DNA of 64,000 nucleotides, taken from assembly GCA_020002185.1 (NCBI GenBank), contig CM034537.1, positions 71,085,085 through 71,149,084 on the forward strand, given 5' to 3'. Positions 1 to 12,247 of this stretch are shown here, one piece after another. The translations under genes and the position numbers were made by a program. The notes beneath the pieces are model-generated. The model saw nothing but the letters and a program-made list of their open reading frames with translations, had not been told where the DNA came from and did not search any database. Numbering within the stretch: position 1 is the stretch's first letter; every line of letters starts with the position of its first letter. The stretch is from Paraescarpia echinospica (taxonomy: Eukaryota > Annelida > Polychaeta > Sabellida > Siboglinidae).

Positions 1-892
1 GACCACTGTCGGAGTCAGATTACCTTTCTGCTTAAAAACGCCCTGCAAACCTGGCTCTGTTGTAGGGGGGTTTGCAGTGTCCTTAATGGGGTCAGGATCT
101 CCTTTCCAGGTAGAAAATTGATAAAGGGTTTTATGAAAGGTTTTCTTCGCGCCATTAGCATCAGCCATTTCCCTGATGAAAGCAGTTGTCGTAGTCATAG
201 ACATAGGGATGGTTTACAAGGTTGACTCTTCCTGAAAGTCAGTCTCTGACAATGAAAATGATAACGGCAAGGATTTCCTGTCTGCCATCTCGGTCATCTG
301 ACGAAGGATGGTGTCTAAGTTTGACGACTCCAATGCAAAAGGTAGAGGAGGAGGCAGTGGAGTTGCCGACTCAAGAGAATTTGGAGGTAGTGGTGGTACT
401 GCTGGTGTCACTGTCTCCACCTGTATATGTGAAACCTTTGGAGGAGACGAGGAAGAGTGAGAAAAAGGCCTTATTTTATCCATATTGAAAAAATGCCAAC
501 TAAACAATCTCTAAAGACTCTTTATTGTGACACACTCACACACACCAACAGAAACCAATAATATCGTAGCTGTGTGGTGAAGAAGCGAATGGTGCAACAA
601 AACAAGTGGTCGTTAATACAGTTGCGGAGAATTTGACCCGACAACGTGTTGCAAAATTCCCAAAGTATCAGATGCATTATAGGAGAGGGATTTTGCATTT
701 TGGTAAACCCGGTCAGCCAGGTGGTATTGTGTGATCAAGGCTAGAAATGATATTGACGAGTCAATTCATTTTTTCCAATGGTAATTATCTGGCATAATGG
801 AAATTTTAGATACTTTGTAAACACCCTTGAACAAAGTTTTACTCCAGAAATGTGTGTCAATATAAAGTGTGTATTATTAGAGGTGTACTTAC
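1..892. other. FCSK intron continuing past left edge; unidentified ORF on minus strand
   Basis: The stretch lies downstream (minus strand) of the last FCSK exon in the window and should be intron. It contains a minus-strand open frame at 507-214 (proline/serine-rich, about 97 codons). A second open frame, offset by one base, follows from about 205 to the left edge. Neither resembles fucokinase or any family I recognise. The pair could be a frameshifted retroelement gag-like fragment, but no LTR, RT or zinc knuckle is visible, so no function is assigned. Confidence 0.3.
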
Positions 893-3800
893 ATCAGAAT
901 TACAGACGCCTGAGATTATGGAGTCCTGGCCGACCTTCATCCCTGGAGGTAGGTGGGCATGAGATAGCACTGAACCCCTCCCAACAGGTACATCTGCATC
1001 AACTATACTGTTGATGAGGACAGCATCGTCACTGACAGCACCCGACTGAAACAAGACAGAGTATCATTTGGTTAGGATTACATAAAAGGTAAGTTCTTAT
1101 ATAGCGCAGTATCCAGTCCTTTGGACTGCTCAAGGTGCTTTATCCTATACTCCCTAGCAGACCTCTTAAATCAAAGACCATTTCAACTTCTCTGAGAAGC
1201 ATTCAGCCATGCTGGAATTAATGCACAAAGATTATTCGTACACAAACACCCACCAATGTCTAAAAAGGTTTTCATTCATACAGTTGAGTGAACTGGAGCA
1301 ACATAGAGTGAATGATTTTGTCCAAGGATTGACACAGCAGCATTGAGAAACAATGAAAGTACTTGGTACTGTCAAACCTTGCTTTGCAGTCACCTCGGTA
1401 ATACAACCACCTCGCAGTTAAGGGCAATCTAGGATAGTCCAAAATTATTTATATAATAGTAAAGTATAGGAATGTCTTGCTAATATGATCATCTTGGAAT
1501 GTCTTGCTAATATGATCATCTTGGAATGTCTTGCTAATATGATCATCTTGGAATGTCTTGCTAATATGATCATCTTGGAATGTCTTGCTAATATGTCACT
1601 TCACCATAATCATTATTATACAATAAAAAATTGCCAAATGGTATAGTTCATAAATAATGTGAGAGGGTAAAATAAGATGCTATTATAACTAGATTAACCA
1701 CAAAGATGCTATTATAACACATGTTAGATGCAACCGTTACCTGCACAAAGGAATGAGTCTGTTTGCGGGTCAGCCATGTTGTTTGTTCTGGGTCTAACAA
1801 CCTCGAGATGTGGCCCAGGTGATTCGCACAGGACATGTAACTATAGCAACCAGCCATGGCAACAACTGCAATGTACACAAAGTTCTAAAACAACACTAAA
1901 GCAAGATACAAAGCTGTTTCTTCAAACAATATTTTTTAAAAGGTCGGAGTAGTGTTTGTAAATGCAAGCAATTTTCAATTAAGCAATTTCCTTAGTTTGT
2001 TTCACTGGTATAAGATAGTGATCATTGTCATTCATCGCTGACGTACCGAGATGAGATACTGACCATCATTGCCATTGGCCTAAGATACTGACCACCACTG
2101 GCCAGATATTCTGAACACCACTGGCCTGAGATACTGACCACCACTAGCCTGAAATACTGAACACCACTGGCCTGAGATACAGATACTGACCATCACTGGT
2201 CTGAGATACTGACCACCTCTGGCCTGAGATACTGACCACCACTCTCCTGAGATACTGACCACACTGGCCTGAGATATTGAACACCACTGGCCTGAGATAC
2301 TGATCACCACTGGTCTGAGATACTGACCACCACTGGCCTGAGATACTAACCACCACTGGTGTGAGATACTGATTACCACAGGCCTGAGATACTGACCACC
2401 ACTGGCCTGAAATACTGAACACCACTGGCCTGAGATATTGACCACCACTGGTCTGAGATACTGACCACCACTGGCCTGAGATATTGACCACCACTCTCCT
2501 GAGATACTGACCACCACTGGCCTGAGATATTGACCACCACTGGCCTGAGATATTGACCACCACTGGTCTGAGATACTGACCACCACTGGCCTGAGATACT
2601 AACCACCACTGGTGTGAGATACTGATTACCACAGGCCTGAGATACTGACCACCACTGGCCTGAAATACTGAACACCACTGGCCTGAGATATTGACCACCA
2701 CTGGTCTGAGATACTGACCACCACTGGCCTGAGATATTGACCACCACTCTCCTGAGATACTGACCACCACTGGCCTGAGATATTGACCACCACTGGCCTG
2801 AGATACTGACCATCACTGGCCTGAGATACTGACCAACACAAGCCTTGCTTCCTCGCAGAAGTTGCCAGACTGTCCGGCGAGCACCACTGACCAGTTGACG
2901 GTCAGGGTGAGAGATGGCATCCACTGACTGACCACATGGACTACTCCTGTCTCCAGAAATAAATGCCTCCCGTGTCATGTCACTGCACATGCTCAGTAGG
3001 ATGTCGAAGAAGAGCGACAACTAAAAAATGAGAGGTCCATGAACTAGTGTGTTATGGAGTCAATATTAATACAGTTCGTAATTGTCTCTAACAAGTCTCT
3101 ATAATGATGCATGTGACTTTACCATGTCACACATAACTGATATAAACTCAAACTTGTTTAGTCTGTTTTAGTGTAAAATGCAAGAATAAAAAGGTAAGTT
3201 CTTACATAGCGTAGCTGTCAAATCTTTAGGGCTACTTAACGTGCATTATACTTTACTTCCTAGTGGACCGGTTCAATCAAACACCATCTCGACTTCTCTG
3301 GGAAAGACTATGGCACACTGCAATTAATGCGCAAAGACTATTCGTACACAAATATCCACTACTGTCTAAAGCCAGGTACATATTCATACAGGTGAGTGAA
3401 CTGGAGCAATGTAGAGTGATTGAACTAGCCCAAGGTCCAAAACAGCAACACAGGTTTGAGTGCAATGCTCTAGCCAAAGTGCTCCACAATTAGACAAACA
3501 CACAGCCACTTTGTCAATACCCATGACATATATATTGGTTTCTTACGTATATCGCATAGGTTTTGCAAGTTTACTTGATATTATCTCTCTCAAACATGTA
3601 TGGTGTTTTAAACTGGATTCTACTCCCACCTGCATGGGTTTGGCTCCACTGTCTAGACCTAGGTAGGTGGTACATGCATTCAACGGTGACATCAGCAGTT
3701 TCTCAGCAATCTTTGCACTGAAATACACAACTCCTGACACCTATAGGCAAACAGAAACATCACATAGATGAATAACTCTCCAAAAGTTGTTGGAGAGTTA

Positions 3801-6800
3801 GGCCACAGATATGCATTGTGACATCCATTTAACTTAAGGTAATTTTCACTTGCACATTTTCTTGTAAAGTAGGGGAGACCGGGACACTATTGGGGACTTA
3901 TTTTCTTGTAAAGTAGGGGAGACCGGGACACTATTGGGGACTTATTTTCTTGTAAAGTAGGGGAGACCGGGACACTATTGGGGACTTATTTTCTTGTAAA
4001 GTAGGGGAGACCGGGACACTATTGGGGACTTATTTTCGAAATCTACTTTGCTGACTTTAGTAAACTCATCAATACGTACATGTATGATGTGTCAACTCAT
4101 CAATACGTACATGTATGAGGTGTCAACTCATCAATACGCACATGTATGATGTGTCAACTCATCAATACGTACATGTATGATGTGTCAACTCATCAATACG
4201 TACATGTATGATGTGTCAACTCATCAATACGTACATGTATGATGTGTCAACTCATCAATACGTACATGTATGATGTGTCAACTCATCAATACGTACATGT
4301 ATGATGTGTCAACTCATCAATACGTACATGTATGATGTGTCAACTCATCAATACGTACATGTATGATGTGTCAACTCATCAATACGTACATGTATGATGT
4401 GTCAACTCATCAATACGTACATGTATGATGTGTCAACTCATCAATACGTACATTTATGATGTGTCAACTCATCAATACGTACATGTATGATGTGTCAACT
4501 CATCAATACGTACATGTATGATGTGTCAACTCATCAATACGTACATGTATGATGTGTCAACTCATCAATACGTACATGTATGATGTGTCAACTCATCAAT
4601 ACGTACATGTATGATGTGTCAACTCATCAATACGTACATGTATGATGTGCCAACTCATCAATACGTACATGTATGATGTGTCAACTCATCGATACGTACA
4701 TGTATGATGTGCCAACTCATCAATACGTACATGTATGATGTGCCAACTCATCAATACGTACATGTATGATGTGTCAACTCATCAATACGTACATGTATGA
4801 TGTGTCAACTCATCGATACGTACATGTATGATGTGCCAACTCATCAATACGTACATGTATGATGTTCCAACTCATCAATACGTACATGTATGATGTGTCA
4901 ACTCATCAATACGTACATGTATGATGTGTCAACTCATCAATACGTACATGTATGATGTGTCAACTCATCAATACGTACATGTATGATGTGTCAACTCATC
5001 AATACGTACATGTATGATGTGCCAACTCATCAATACGTACATGTATGATGTGTCAACTCATCGATACGTACATGTATGATGTGTCAACTCATCAATACGT
5101 ACATGTATGATGTGTCAACTCATCGATACGTACATGTATGATGTGTCAACTCATCAATACGTACATGTATGATGTGCCAACTCATCAATACGTACATGTA
5201 TGATGTGTCAACTCATCGATACGTACATGTATGATGTGCCAACTCATCAATACGTACATGTATGATGTGCCAACTCATCAATACGTACATGTATGATGTG
5301 TCAACTCATCACGTACATGTATGATGTGTCAACTCATCAATACGTACATGTATGATGTGTCAACTCATCAATACGTACATGTATGATGTGTCAACTCATC
5401 GATACGTACATGTATGATGTGCCAACTCATCAATACGTACATGTATGATGTGTCAACTCATCAATACGTACATGTATGATGTGTCAACTCATCAATACGT
5501 ACATGTATGATGTGTCAACTCATCAATACGTACATGTATGATGTGTCAACTCATCAATACGTACATGTATGATGTGCCAACTCATCAATACGTACATGTA
5601 TGATGTGTCAACTCCAATGTAGCCTAGCCACTAAACTTCATAAAATATCATAATCATACTTACAAAATGACCTGTAGTTACCAGTAAAAGTAAATTGACC
5701 ATGCTGCCCCAGGCTACACTAAATAATCAGAAAATTGTGTTGTATTAAAAAAATTGACCTTTATTTTAATATGTCATTATGACTAAGAGAGTAATCTTTC
5801 AAACTTTAAATTGCTGGTCCTTTTTACTCACCACAGGAACCTGGCCAGATGGGAGGGAGCATGCATTGATGGCCTCCATACTTCCCTGGTAGATAATATC
5901 CTCCAACGAACCCTGATCATAAAAGAAACATTATAAATTAACACAAACTTACTTATATATTTCAATTAAAGTTCACATATCTACCTTTGAATCCAAATCT
6001 TAAAACATGTAACATCAATCAATCAATCAATCTTACCCACTCAATTAGTTAATTGAACTTATTTATTTTATTATTTAACTGATATTCACTAATCTTTTAA
6101 ACACATTTTATTTTACCTTTTCACTTATTTTAAATTAACTTAGTATTATCTTGTCAGCACCTCCGAGCATGATTTAACCTGAAAACATGGCATGTTACAA
6201 GTGCATAATAATAATCAATAACAATAATTCTACACTTGTGTCTACCTCGGGACTGATCTTGTAGACTCCATGTTGTCTCGCATAGTCCACAGAGACAGGA
6301 ACACTCACTGCGCACACAGCAACACCAGCAAAACTCTTTTCATCTACAACAGGAAACCTACTGACTTTACAAATACTGCTTTCTGGTATTACACAGCTTT
6401 TTTATGCTCATCAAACATTCCAGAATTGAGCCTGATGTTGTTATTACAAACATTAACAATTCTTTACAACTAACTGGATACATGATGGATCCAGTATGTT
6501 GCTGTTTGCCTGTCACAATCAAAATTAAACCTGTGACCTCTGTCAAATGTTGTCTTGCCAACAATGTTTAAATAGGGAATATGCATTACAGTATTAGTGC
6601 AGACTGAAGATTGGGGATCAGAATTTCAACAAAATATATACGAACGAATGTCCGAATGTTCCATGTGTTCGGCATACATTTTGTATGGCTTGATAGACCT
6701 AGTTGCTAGGCGACACATCACAGGTTGGATAGGTCAATTAGTCAGTCTGACAGATCTTACAATGTAAGGTTGCCTTTAATGTGACACGTGAAACAATGAC

Positions 6801-9800
6801 TGATTAATGTTTTGGTGTCATATGATCAAGTAATTTATGAGGTAACGTTTCATATGACCATCATCTGACATACATGAAATTTATGATAGGTCATGTGACA
6901 TATGAGAGGTCATGTGACAACGGAAAGGTCATGTGACATCTGAGATGTGGCACAAGAGAGATTAATGATGCCTATGAAGACCGTTTGTAATTAAAGTGTA
7001 AGACTGCTATTATCTCCTCGTTAAATTTCAAGTCTGTGATTTCCCTACCCAAAATCTCAGGAATGTCGAGAAACATATCAGTACTGCAGACCCAGACACC
7101 AGGGGGCGAGTTGACTGCCACCTGCAATGTAACGGTCAGTGTCAGGACATCGACAGTGTGTACATTCCACACTCAAAAACATCGCAAGAATACGGACAAG
7201 TTAAAAAAACACAGTTGCACTCTGTCAGCTTGTATACAATCGAAGTTGTAAAATTTTATTTGTACACGTTTTTTCAAAGTCTAATTACTTACTGTGTAAC
7301 ATATATCAACAACAATAAATGGTTTCAAAGTCAAAGATTTTTAGTGAAAAAGTAAAGAAATTTTCCAAGGGAGTCAAGAAATGCTGTAATAGCTATCATT
7401 GGGAAACATGACAGTGGGCACACTCTCAAGTGTGATGATATTTATACAGGACATGTAGATCTTAGTTTGCAGCTACATGTGATATGAATGTTTAATTGGA
7501 GGGCAAACAAATGAAGTAGCATGACGTAATTGAGATGATTTTGGTGACACACTGGTCTCGATAAAAAACTAATGGAGCCATATTGCAGGTGATTTCTTGA
7601 TACTACAAAATACCCTTACACGTGTATCACATAAAGAAAACACACACCTGTTAATTTGTAAAATGAATACATTGTCCTTAAATTGTATATCATATGATAA
7701 ATAAATGGATATTTCTTGTGTGAAAAACATGCATAGACAGTGCAGAAAAATACTACACAACACTGAAGGAGAGAAGAGTGTTACTGCTTTAATGTGATTG
7801 TTTGACAGAACTTGAATCACCGACCCGGCATGACATCATATTCAGCAGAAGTTCTAGATTAGTCACCAATCCTTCCGAGGCTGCATGTTGCCGTGACAAC
7901 GTCAGGGTGACAAAAGCATGACCACAACCATCACAAGGAAAGCTGCGCCCCTAGACAAAACATCAAACTCTCCTGTAACAATGGTTTACAAAGTTTACTG
8001 CAAATAAGATAATTATTACAATTAACACAATTTAATGCATGACCAAGCTAGCAATGGGCATAAAATTTGCTTAGCCAATCTGGCTAAAAGAATTTTCCTT
8101 AGCCAAATGAGACTTTCTTTAGCCGTGTTTAGCTGAAACTCATATTGCATCACATAGAAATGTGACATGATGTGATATGTAAAGAATGTTGCATTATATG
8201 TTATACATGTGTGCATGCTTACAAGAAAACAAAACGCCCAATATAAATTAAACAAACATTGTTATATAGTAATAAAAGAAAGCTGAACATCCTCTGTACA
8301 TTTAGCAAACATCCCAATATAAATCGAAAGAAATTTTTTTTAGTTATTAAAAAGCCAAACAATCTCTGTAAATCTAATACCACATGAGTCTACCATATTT
8401 AAAGATAACATCTCCAACACACAATGTTACATAAAAACGTCACAATTGCAGCACATTACCCAAACAGGAAAGTGGAAACTTGAAATATTTATAAAATAAA
8501 AAATCATTTGAAAATCATGTTACAATATGTATTACATAATCATTCTTATAGTTGTGTACTTACCAAGTGAAATATGAGAATATGTGTGTCATATAAGACG
8601 TCCGTATTAACAACCTACAATATCATGACAATGTTTAACAGTTTAACATTATTATATAGGTCTACAGAATTCAGAATGAACAATTCACAATTTAAGTAAT
8701 TTTCACATCTGTTTTCGCAAAAGTACACCAGCAATTGCCATATGATATAAATGACAACTTAACAATATATATATAATGATTGAATTCACATTCTGCATAA
8801 AAATCAAATAAAAGTTTCAAAATATAGATATGAAAAGTGAGAAATCATCACATATTTGTGTCAACAAATAAGTAATTTTATCATTATGTTTTTTTTAAAT
8901 TAAGTGCGAGTATGACACAGTCCAGAAACAATTAATGTTACCATGTACCGATGAAGCATTTATTATATAAATTCCATTTATTTCATAATCTATGCTGTAT
9001 GTGCACCAGGTAATATTTGTATGCATTTAGTTTACAATTTTTACCTTTCACACAATAATCCACTTAAAATTCATGATATGTCCTAGCAGTACAAATCGGC
9101 AAAACAAACTCTCCAAAAAGTGTTCCCTTGCAAAACCACAAACTTTTAAAGGAACAATCTGTTCCAAGTGTTGATTACACAATGGTTCTTGTCAATGTTC
9201 TTGTCAATGTTCCAAGTGTTGATTACACAACGGTTCTTGTCAATGTTCTTGTCAATGTTCCAAGTGTTGATTACACAACGGTTCTTGTCAATGTTCTTGT
9301 CAATGTTCCAAGTGTTGATTACACAACGGTTCTTGTCAATGTTCTTGTCAATGTTCCAAGTGTTGATTACACAATGGTTCTTGTCAATGTTCTTGTCAAT
9401 GTTCCAAGTGTTGATTACACAATGGTTCTTGTCAATGTTCTTGTCAATGTTCCAAGTGTTGATTACACAATGGTTCTTGTCAATGTTCTTGTCAATGTTC
9501 CAAGTGTTTATTACACAATGGTTCTTGTCAATGTTCTTGTCAATGTTCCAAGTGTTGATTACACAACGGTTCTTGTCAATGTTCTTGTCAATGTTCCAAG
9601 TGTTGATTACACAACGGTTCTTGTCAATGTTCCAAGTGTTGATTACACAACGGTTCTTGTCAATGTTCTTGTCAATGTTCCAAGTGTTGATTACACAACG
9701 GTTCTTGTCAATGTTCTTGTCAATGTTCCAAGTGTTGATTACACAACGGTTCTTGTCAATGTTCTTGTCAATGTTCCAAGTGTTGATTACACAATGGTTC

Positions 9801-12150
9801 TTGTCAATGTTCTCGTCAATGTTCCAAGTGTTGATTACACAACGGTTCTTGTCAATGCATTCATAAAAAAGGGCCAAGAGGCCCTGAAGTCCTTTGGACT
9901 AATACGTCTATATGTGACCCCGGCTGACCAAATGAGTGACAAGTCGGAAAAATTGTAACATTGTTTTCTTACATTCTTGTAAAGGTTGGGTAGGGTGCTT
10001 TACACGGTTTCAAAAATTATGACTGCTACAAAAATTGGCGAAGTTATGGATCATTGAACATGGTAGGGGTCAAAAAGTGAAAATGAAGAAAACGGCTGTT
10101 GAAGTTTTACATTATATATATGCAAATGGATTGCATGGAAATATTACATGCATGACATTCAAATGTGGCACACAGTATGAATGTTATGTTGGAATGATAC
10201 ACTGGAAGTACAAATGTGCTGCTACAAAAACTTATAAAGTTATGCCAGATTATGTTTTTATGTATAAAATTAAGAAGACAGATTATTTGAGAGCAAAAGG
10301 TAGACTAAAGAAAATTAACCAGAGCAGTAGGGATTCCCATTACATATTATAATTACAGCCCACATGGAGACATTAAGTTTGACACTGGGACAATGGCAGG
10401 CAGAGTGCCTAGGCTAGACCAATACACTGATTTACAGCTGGCCCCTCCACTCAGAGCCACTCCAGTTATCAGGGCAAAGTCCACTATCCAGTTACATCAG
10501 TAATGATAGCTGCATATAATTGTCTTAATGGGAGCCTCCCTGACCTAAAAATGAATATTATATTGTAGTTTAAGTGCTGATGATGTTAAAAAAAAACTGT
10601 CTGTCTGTCTGTTATAAATAGAGATCAGCGGGGCTGCAGGAGGGATCAGTGGGGCTGCAGGAGGGAGCAGCAGAGAAACAGCAGGACAATTTTGCATTTT
10701 GGGGGGCCCTGAGGTGCCCTTAGAATGATTCGATCAAATACAGATTTCTTGTGTATAGTGGCAGTACCCTAAGATACATCTATGCAAAATTAGAAAAAGT
10801 TATTGAACAATTTAAAAAAAAAAGGCAAAATGTGACAAATTACCAGTTTTTTTGGCCTTTGGGGGGGCCGTACAGAACCCTTAGAATGATTCAATCAAAT
10901 ACAGATTTATTGTGCATAGTGGCAGTACTCTAAGATGTGTCTATGCAAAATTAGAGACAAATTTACTGAACAGTTTCTGAGATACGGCAGCTAACGGCGG
11001 ACGGACAGTGATGGCAATAGTCCCTTGGACCTTCGGCCCAAAGGACTAAAAAGTAAACAAATGATGGCGTTATTGCCCTGCTGACCAAGACAAGAGCCTT
11101 CCTTTAAACATCTACAGAACCAATAAACATAACTTTTTCCTGTATATACCCACACTGTATCCCTGACGTGCACAGATATGTTCCGTTACAACAAGAAGGG
11201 CGTTCAATGTCGCTCCCCCGCTGCCCACTTGGGAGGAGGGATCTTCCACTGTCAGAAGGATCACATCCTCTTCTATGATGCCTTTTGTTTGCCATATGTC
11301 CAGCTCTGCAATGGTTCAGCAAACAGGGCATGCTTTACACTATGTGTATGAGTTGCATGTGTTTTCATTAATTAAACTAATATTGTTTTATTTGTATACA
11401 GCTATTTAACAGTTTAAGACACACAATTTGTATAAAGCTATTTAACTGTTTAACTTATCCTCAGTCATGTATCACTCATTATGGACAGGTTCATGTACAT
11501 ATAATGCTTGCTTTGTATACTGTACTTATGTATTGTATTTTATGCATGTTTACATGGAGTGAGACTTATAAAATATTTACTAAATTGCACAATGCTATAT
11601 AATATTTACAAGGTTATAACTATATATATAATATTATTTTAATGTCTGTTATTTTATCTTAGAATATATAATTTCATAATACAACAGGTTTCGGTGACAG
11701 TCATTGAACAAACCCTGCTAAAAATGTACTACAGTTTATTATGGTAAACCATGATATATCCATAGTAAATCATGGTGAATTATAGTAAACCATAGTATAT
11801 TGCATTTTACCATGCTTTCACCATAGTAAATCATAGTAAAATATGGTATTCACTGTAATACAAATTGTAAAACTTGATATTCATCATAGTAAAATTAAGT
11901 ATTAACTATAATAAACCATAGTATTTACTATGGTAAAACATGGTAAAATATTCTGCAAAAACACTGTAGTTAACTATAGTGTTTACTATAGTAAACTATA
12001 TTAAATTTACTTTAGTAAACCGTGGTAATTTTTAGCAGGGAAATATAATAATAAATCTAATAAATTTATGTTACCTTTCTGGAGTGCCAGGGCATTGTCT
12101 TTGCTTTGGCAGGTGAGAACTATGGCAGTCCACTTCAGCCTCTGCGCCAT
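893..12150 (-). CDS. FCSK: L-fucose kinase (fucokinase), N-terminal part, 11 exons, 3' end beyond window
   Basis: FCSK phosphorylates L-fucose to fucose-1-phosphate in the cytosolic salvage route to GDP-fucose. Exons, in transcript order on the minus strand: 12150-12075, 11305-11154, 8614-8564, 7950-7825, 7121-7004, 6307-6246, 5912-5832, 3740-3630, 3020-2834, 1865-1741, 1045-893. Phases agree throughout and give about 414 residues. Conserved blocks match animal fucokinase: [12 protein letters not shown] (exon 2), [12 protein letters not shown] (exon 5), YARQHGVY (exon 6), SGVVYFS and [11 protein letters not shown] (exon 8), SLFFDIL (exon 9), and a left-handed beta-helix-like [18 protein letters not shown] (exon 11). 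These belong to the fucose-pyrophosphorylase-like N-terminal region. The GHMP kinase domain would lie left of position 1. The start ATG at 12150 opens [14 protein letters not shown], which aligns with the family N-terminus. Exon 4 uses a weak donor (GTCGGT). The exon 5 donor looks defective: the homology-supported end at 7004 is followed by TC, and the canonical alternative GGTAGGG would drop about 15 conserved-looking residues. The identification is from remembered family sequence. Confidence 0.93.
1087..1345 (-). mobile_element. tRNA-derived SINE, 5'-truncated copy
   Basis: This is one of seven copies of the same family of about 300 bp. Read on the minus strand it ends in the diagnostic tail GCGCTATATAAGAACTTACC. 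The tRNA-like head is missing. It lies just upstream of the FCSK exon ending at 1045. Confidence 0.8.
1375..1595. repeat. Mariner-type MITE fragment with 27-bp tandem array
   Basis: Positions 1375-1470 match the left half of the MITE at 13661-13852 (shared CACCTCGGTA, CAATCTAGGA and AGTAAAGTATAGGAA). At 1471-1595 an interior segment (AATGTCTTGCTAATATGATC, then ATCTTGG) is repeated in tandem almost five times with a 27-bp period. The array therefore grew out of the transposon's own sequence. Confidence 0.75.
2080..2833. repeat. 23-bp minisatellite beginning at an FCSK splice donor
   Basis: About 32 copies of a 23-bp unit, with AT/GT variants, read on the minus strand as GTCAGTATCTCAGGCCAGTG followed by GTG. 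The array starts exactly at the 5' splice site of the FCSK exon ending at 2834. That donor is itself G|GTCAGT, followed by the same ATCTCAGG. The unit is open in several frames, which produces long spurious ORFs. Confidence 0.95.
3190..3490 (-). mobile_element. tRNA-derived SINE, near full length
   Basis: Minus-strand copy of the SINE family. It runs from a degraded B-box region near 3450-3465 to the GCGCTATATAAGAACTTACC-type tail near 3190. It lies in an FCSK intron. Confidence 0.8.
3857..4035. repeat. 44-bp tandem repeat, 4 copies
   Basis: Four nearly identical 44-bp units begin TTTTCTTGTAAAGTAGGGGA and include CCGGGACACTATTGGGGACT. They lie in an FCSK intron directly before the 31-bp array. 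Confidence 0.95.
4051..5613. repeat. 31-bp minisatellite, about 50 copies
   Basis: The unit is CAACTCATCAATACGTACAT plus GTATGATGTGT. Only a few recurring variants occur (AATACG/GATACG and GTGTC/GTGCC), and one unit lacks three bases near 5310. Each unit carries the palindromes TACGTA and TACATGTA. The array lies in the FCSK intron between exons 5832-5912 and 3630-3740. It has no long open frame. Confidence 0.96.
6885..6945. repeat. Short tandem repeat with three TCATGTGAC motifs
   Basis: Three units of about 21 bp each contain GGTCATGTGACA. TCATGTG is an M-box/E-box form bound by MITF/TFE factors. The position is within an FCSK intron just 3' of exon 5, and any role is unknown. Confidence 0.6.
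9154..9862. repeat. 48-bp minisatellite, about 15 copies
   Basis: The 48-bp unit contains an internal 12-bp duplication (GTTCTTGTCAAT twice) followed by GTTCCAAGTGTTGATTACAC. One unit near 9610-9640 has lost one 12-bp half. The unit length is a multiple of three and is stop-free on both strands, which creates long ORFs without coding meaning. It lies in the FCSK intron between 8614 and 11154. Confidence 0.95.
9868..11050. mobile_element. Degraded repeat element(s) of unknown class
   Basis: The left side begins with GGGCCAAGAGGCCCTGAAGT and CCTTTGGACTA. The right side ends with a related inverted form (AGTCCCTTGGACCTTCGGCC, then CAAAGGACTA). Between them, two diverged copies of a segment of about 185 bp (shared TAGAATGATTC, CAAATACAGATTT, AGTGGCAGTA and CTATGCAAAATTAGA) sit at about 10690-10800 and 10860-10970. 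The plus-strand frame at 10035-10352 has no recognisable domain and is probably chance. Confidence 0.4.
11713..12040. mobile_element. 328-bp MITE with CCCTGCTAAAAA terminal inverted repeats
   Basis: The ends CCCTGCTAAAAAT and ATTTTTAGCAGGG are inverted copies. The interior is a run of degenerate, partly self-complementary blocks resembling ATAGTAAACCATGGTA. No coding capacity. It lies in FCSK intron 1, 35 bp 3' of the first coding exon. Confidence 0.75.
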
Positions 12151-12247
12151 AGTAGACCTAATCTAGCACATGAAACACATGCCCAATTAAGATGTACAAA
12201 TACACAGAAAGCAGACACAATGCCATAGTTTAGCTTCTCAGCATTTA

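Noticed and set aside
4051..5613. CRISPR-like array
   Set aside because: Pure 31-bp tandem repeat with no spacers.
10035..10352. 105-codon ORF as a gene
   Set aside because: No recognisable domain, inside a degraded repeat and an FCSK intron; composition fits chance.
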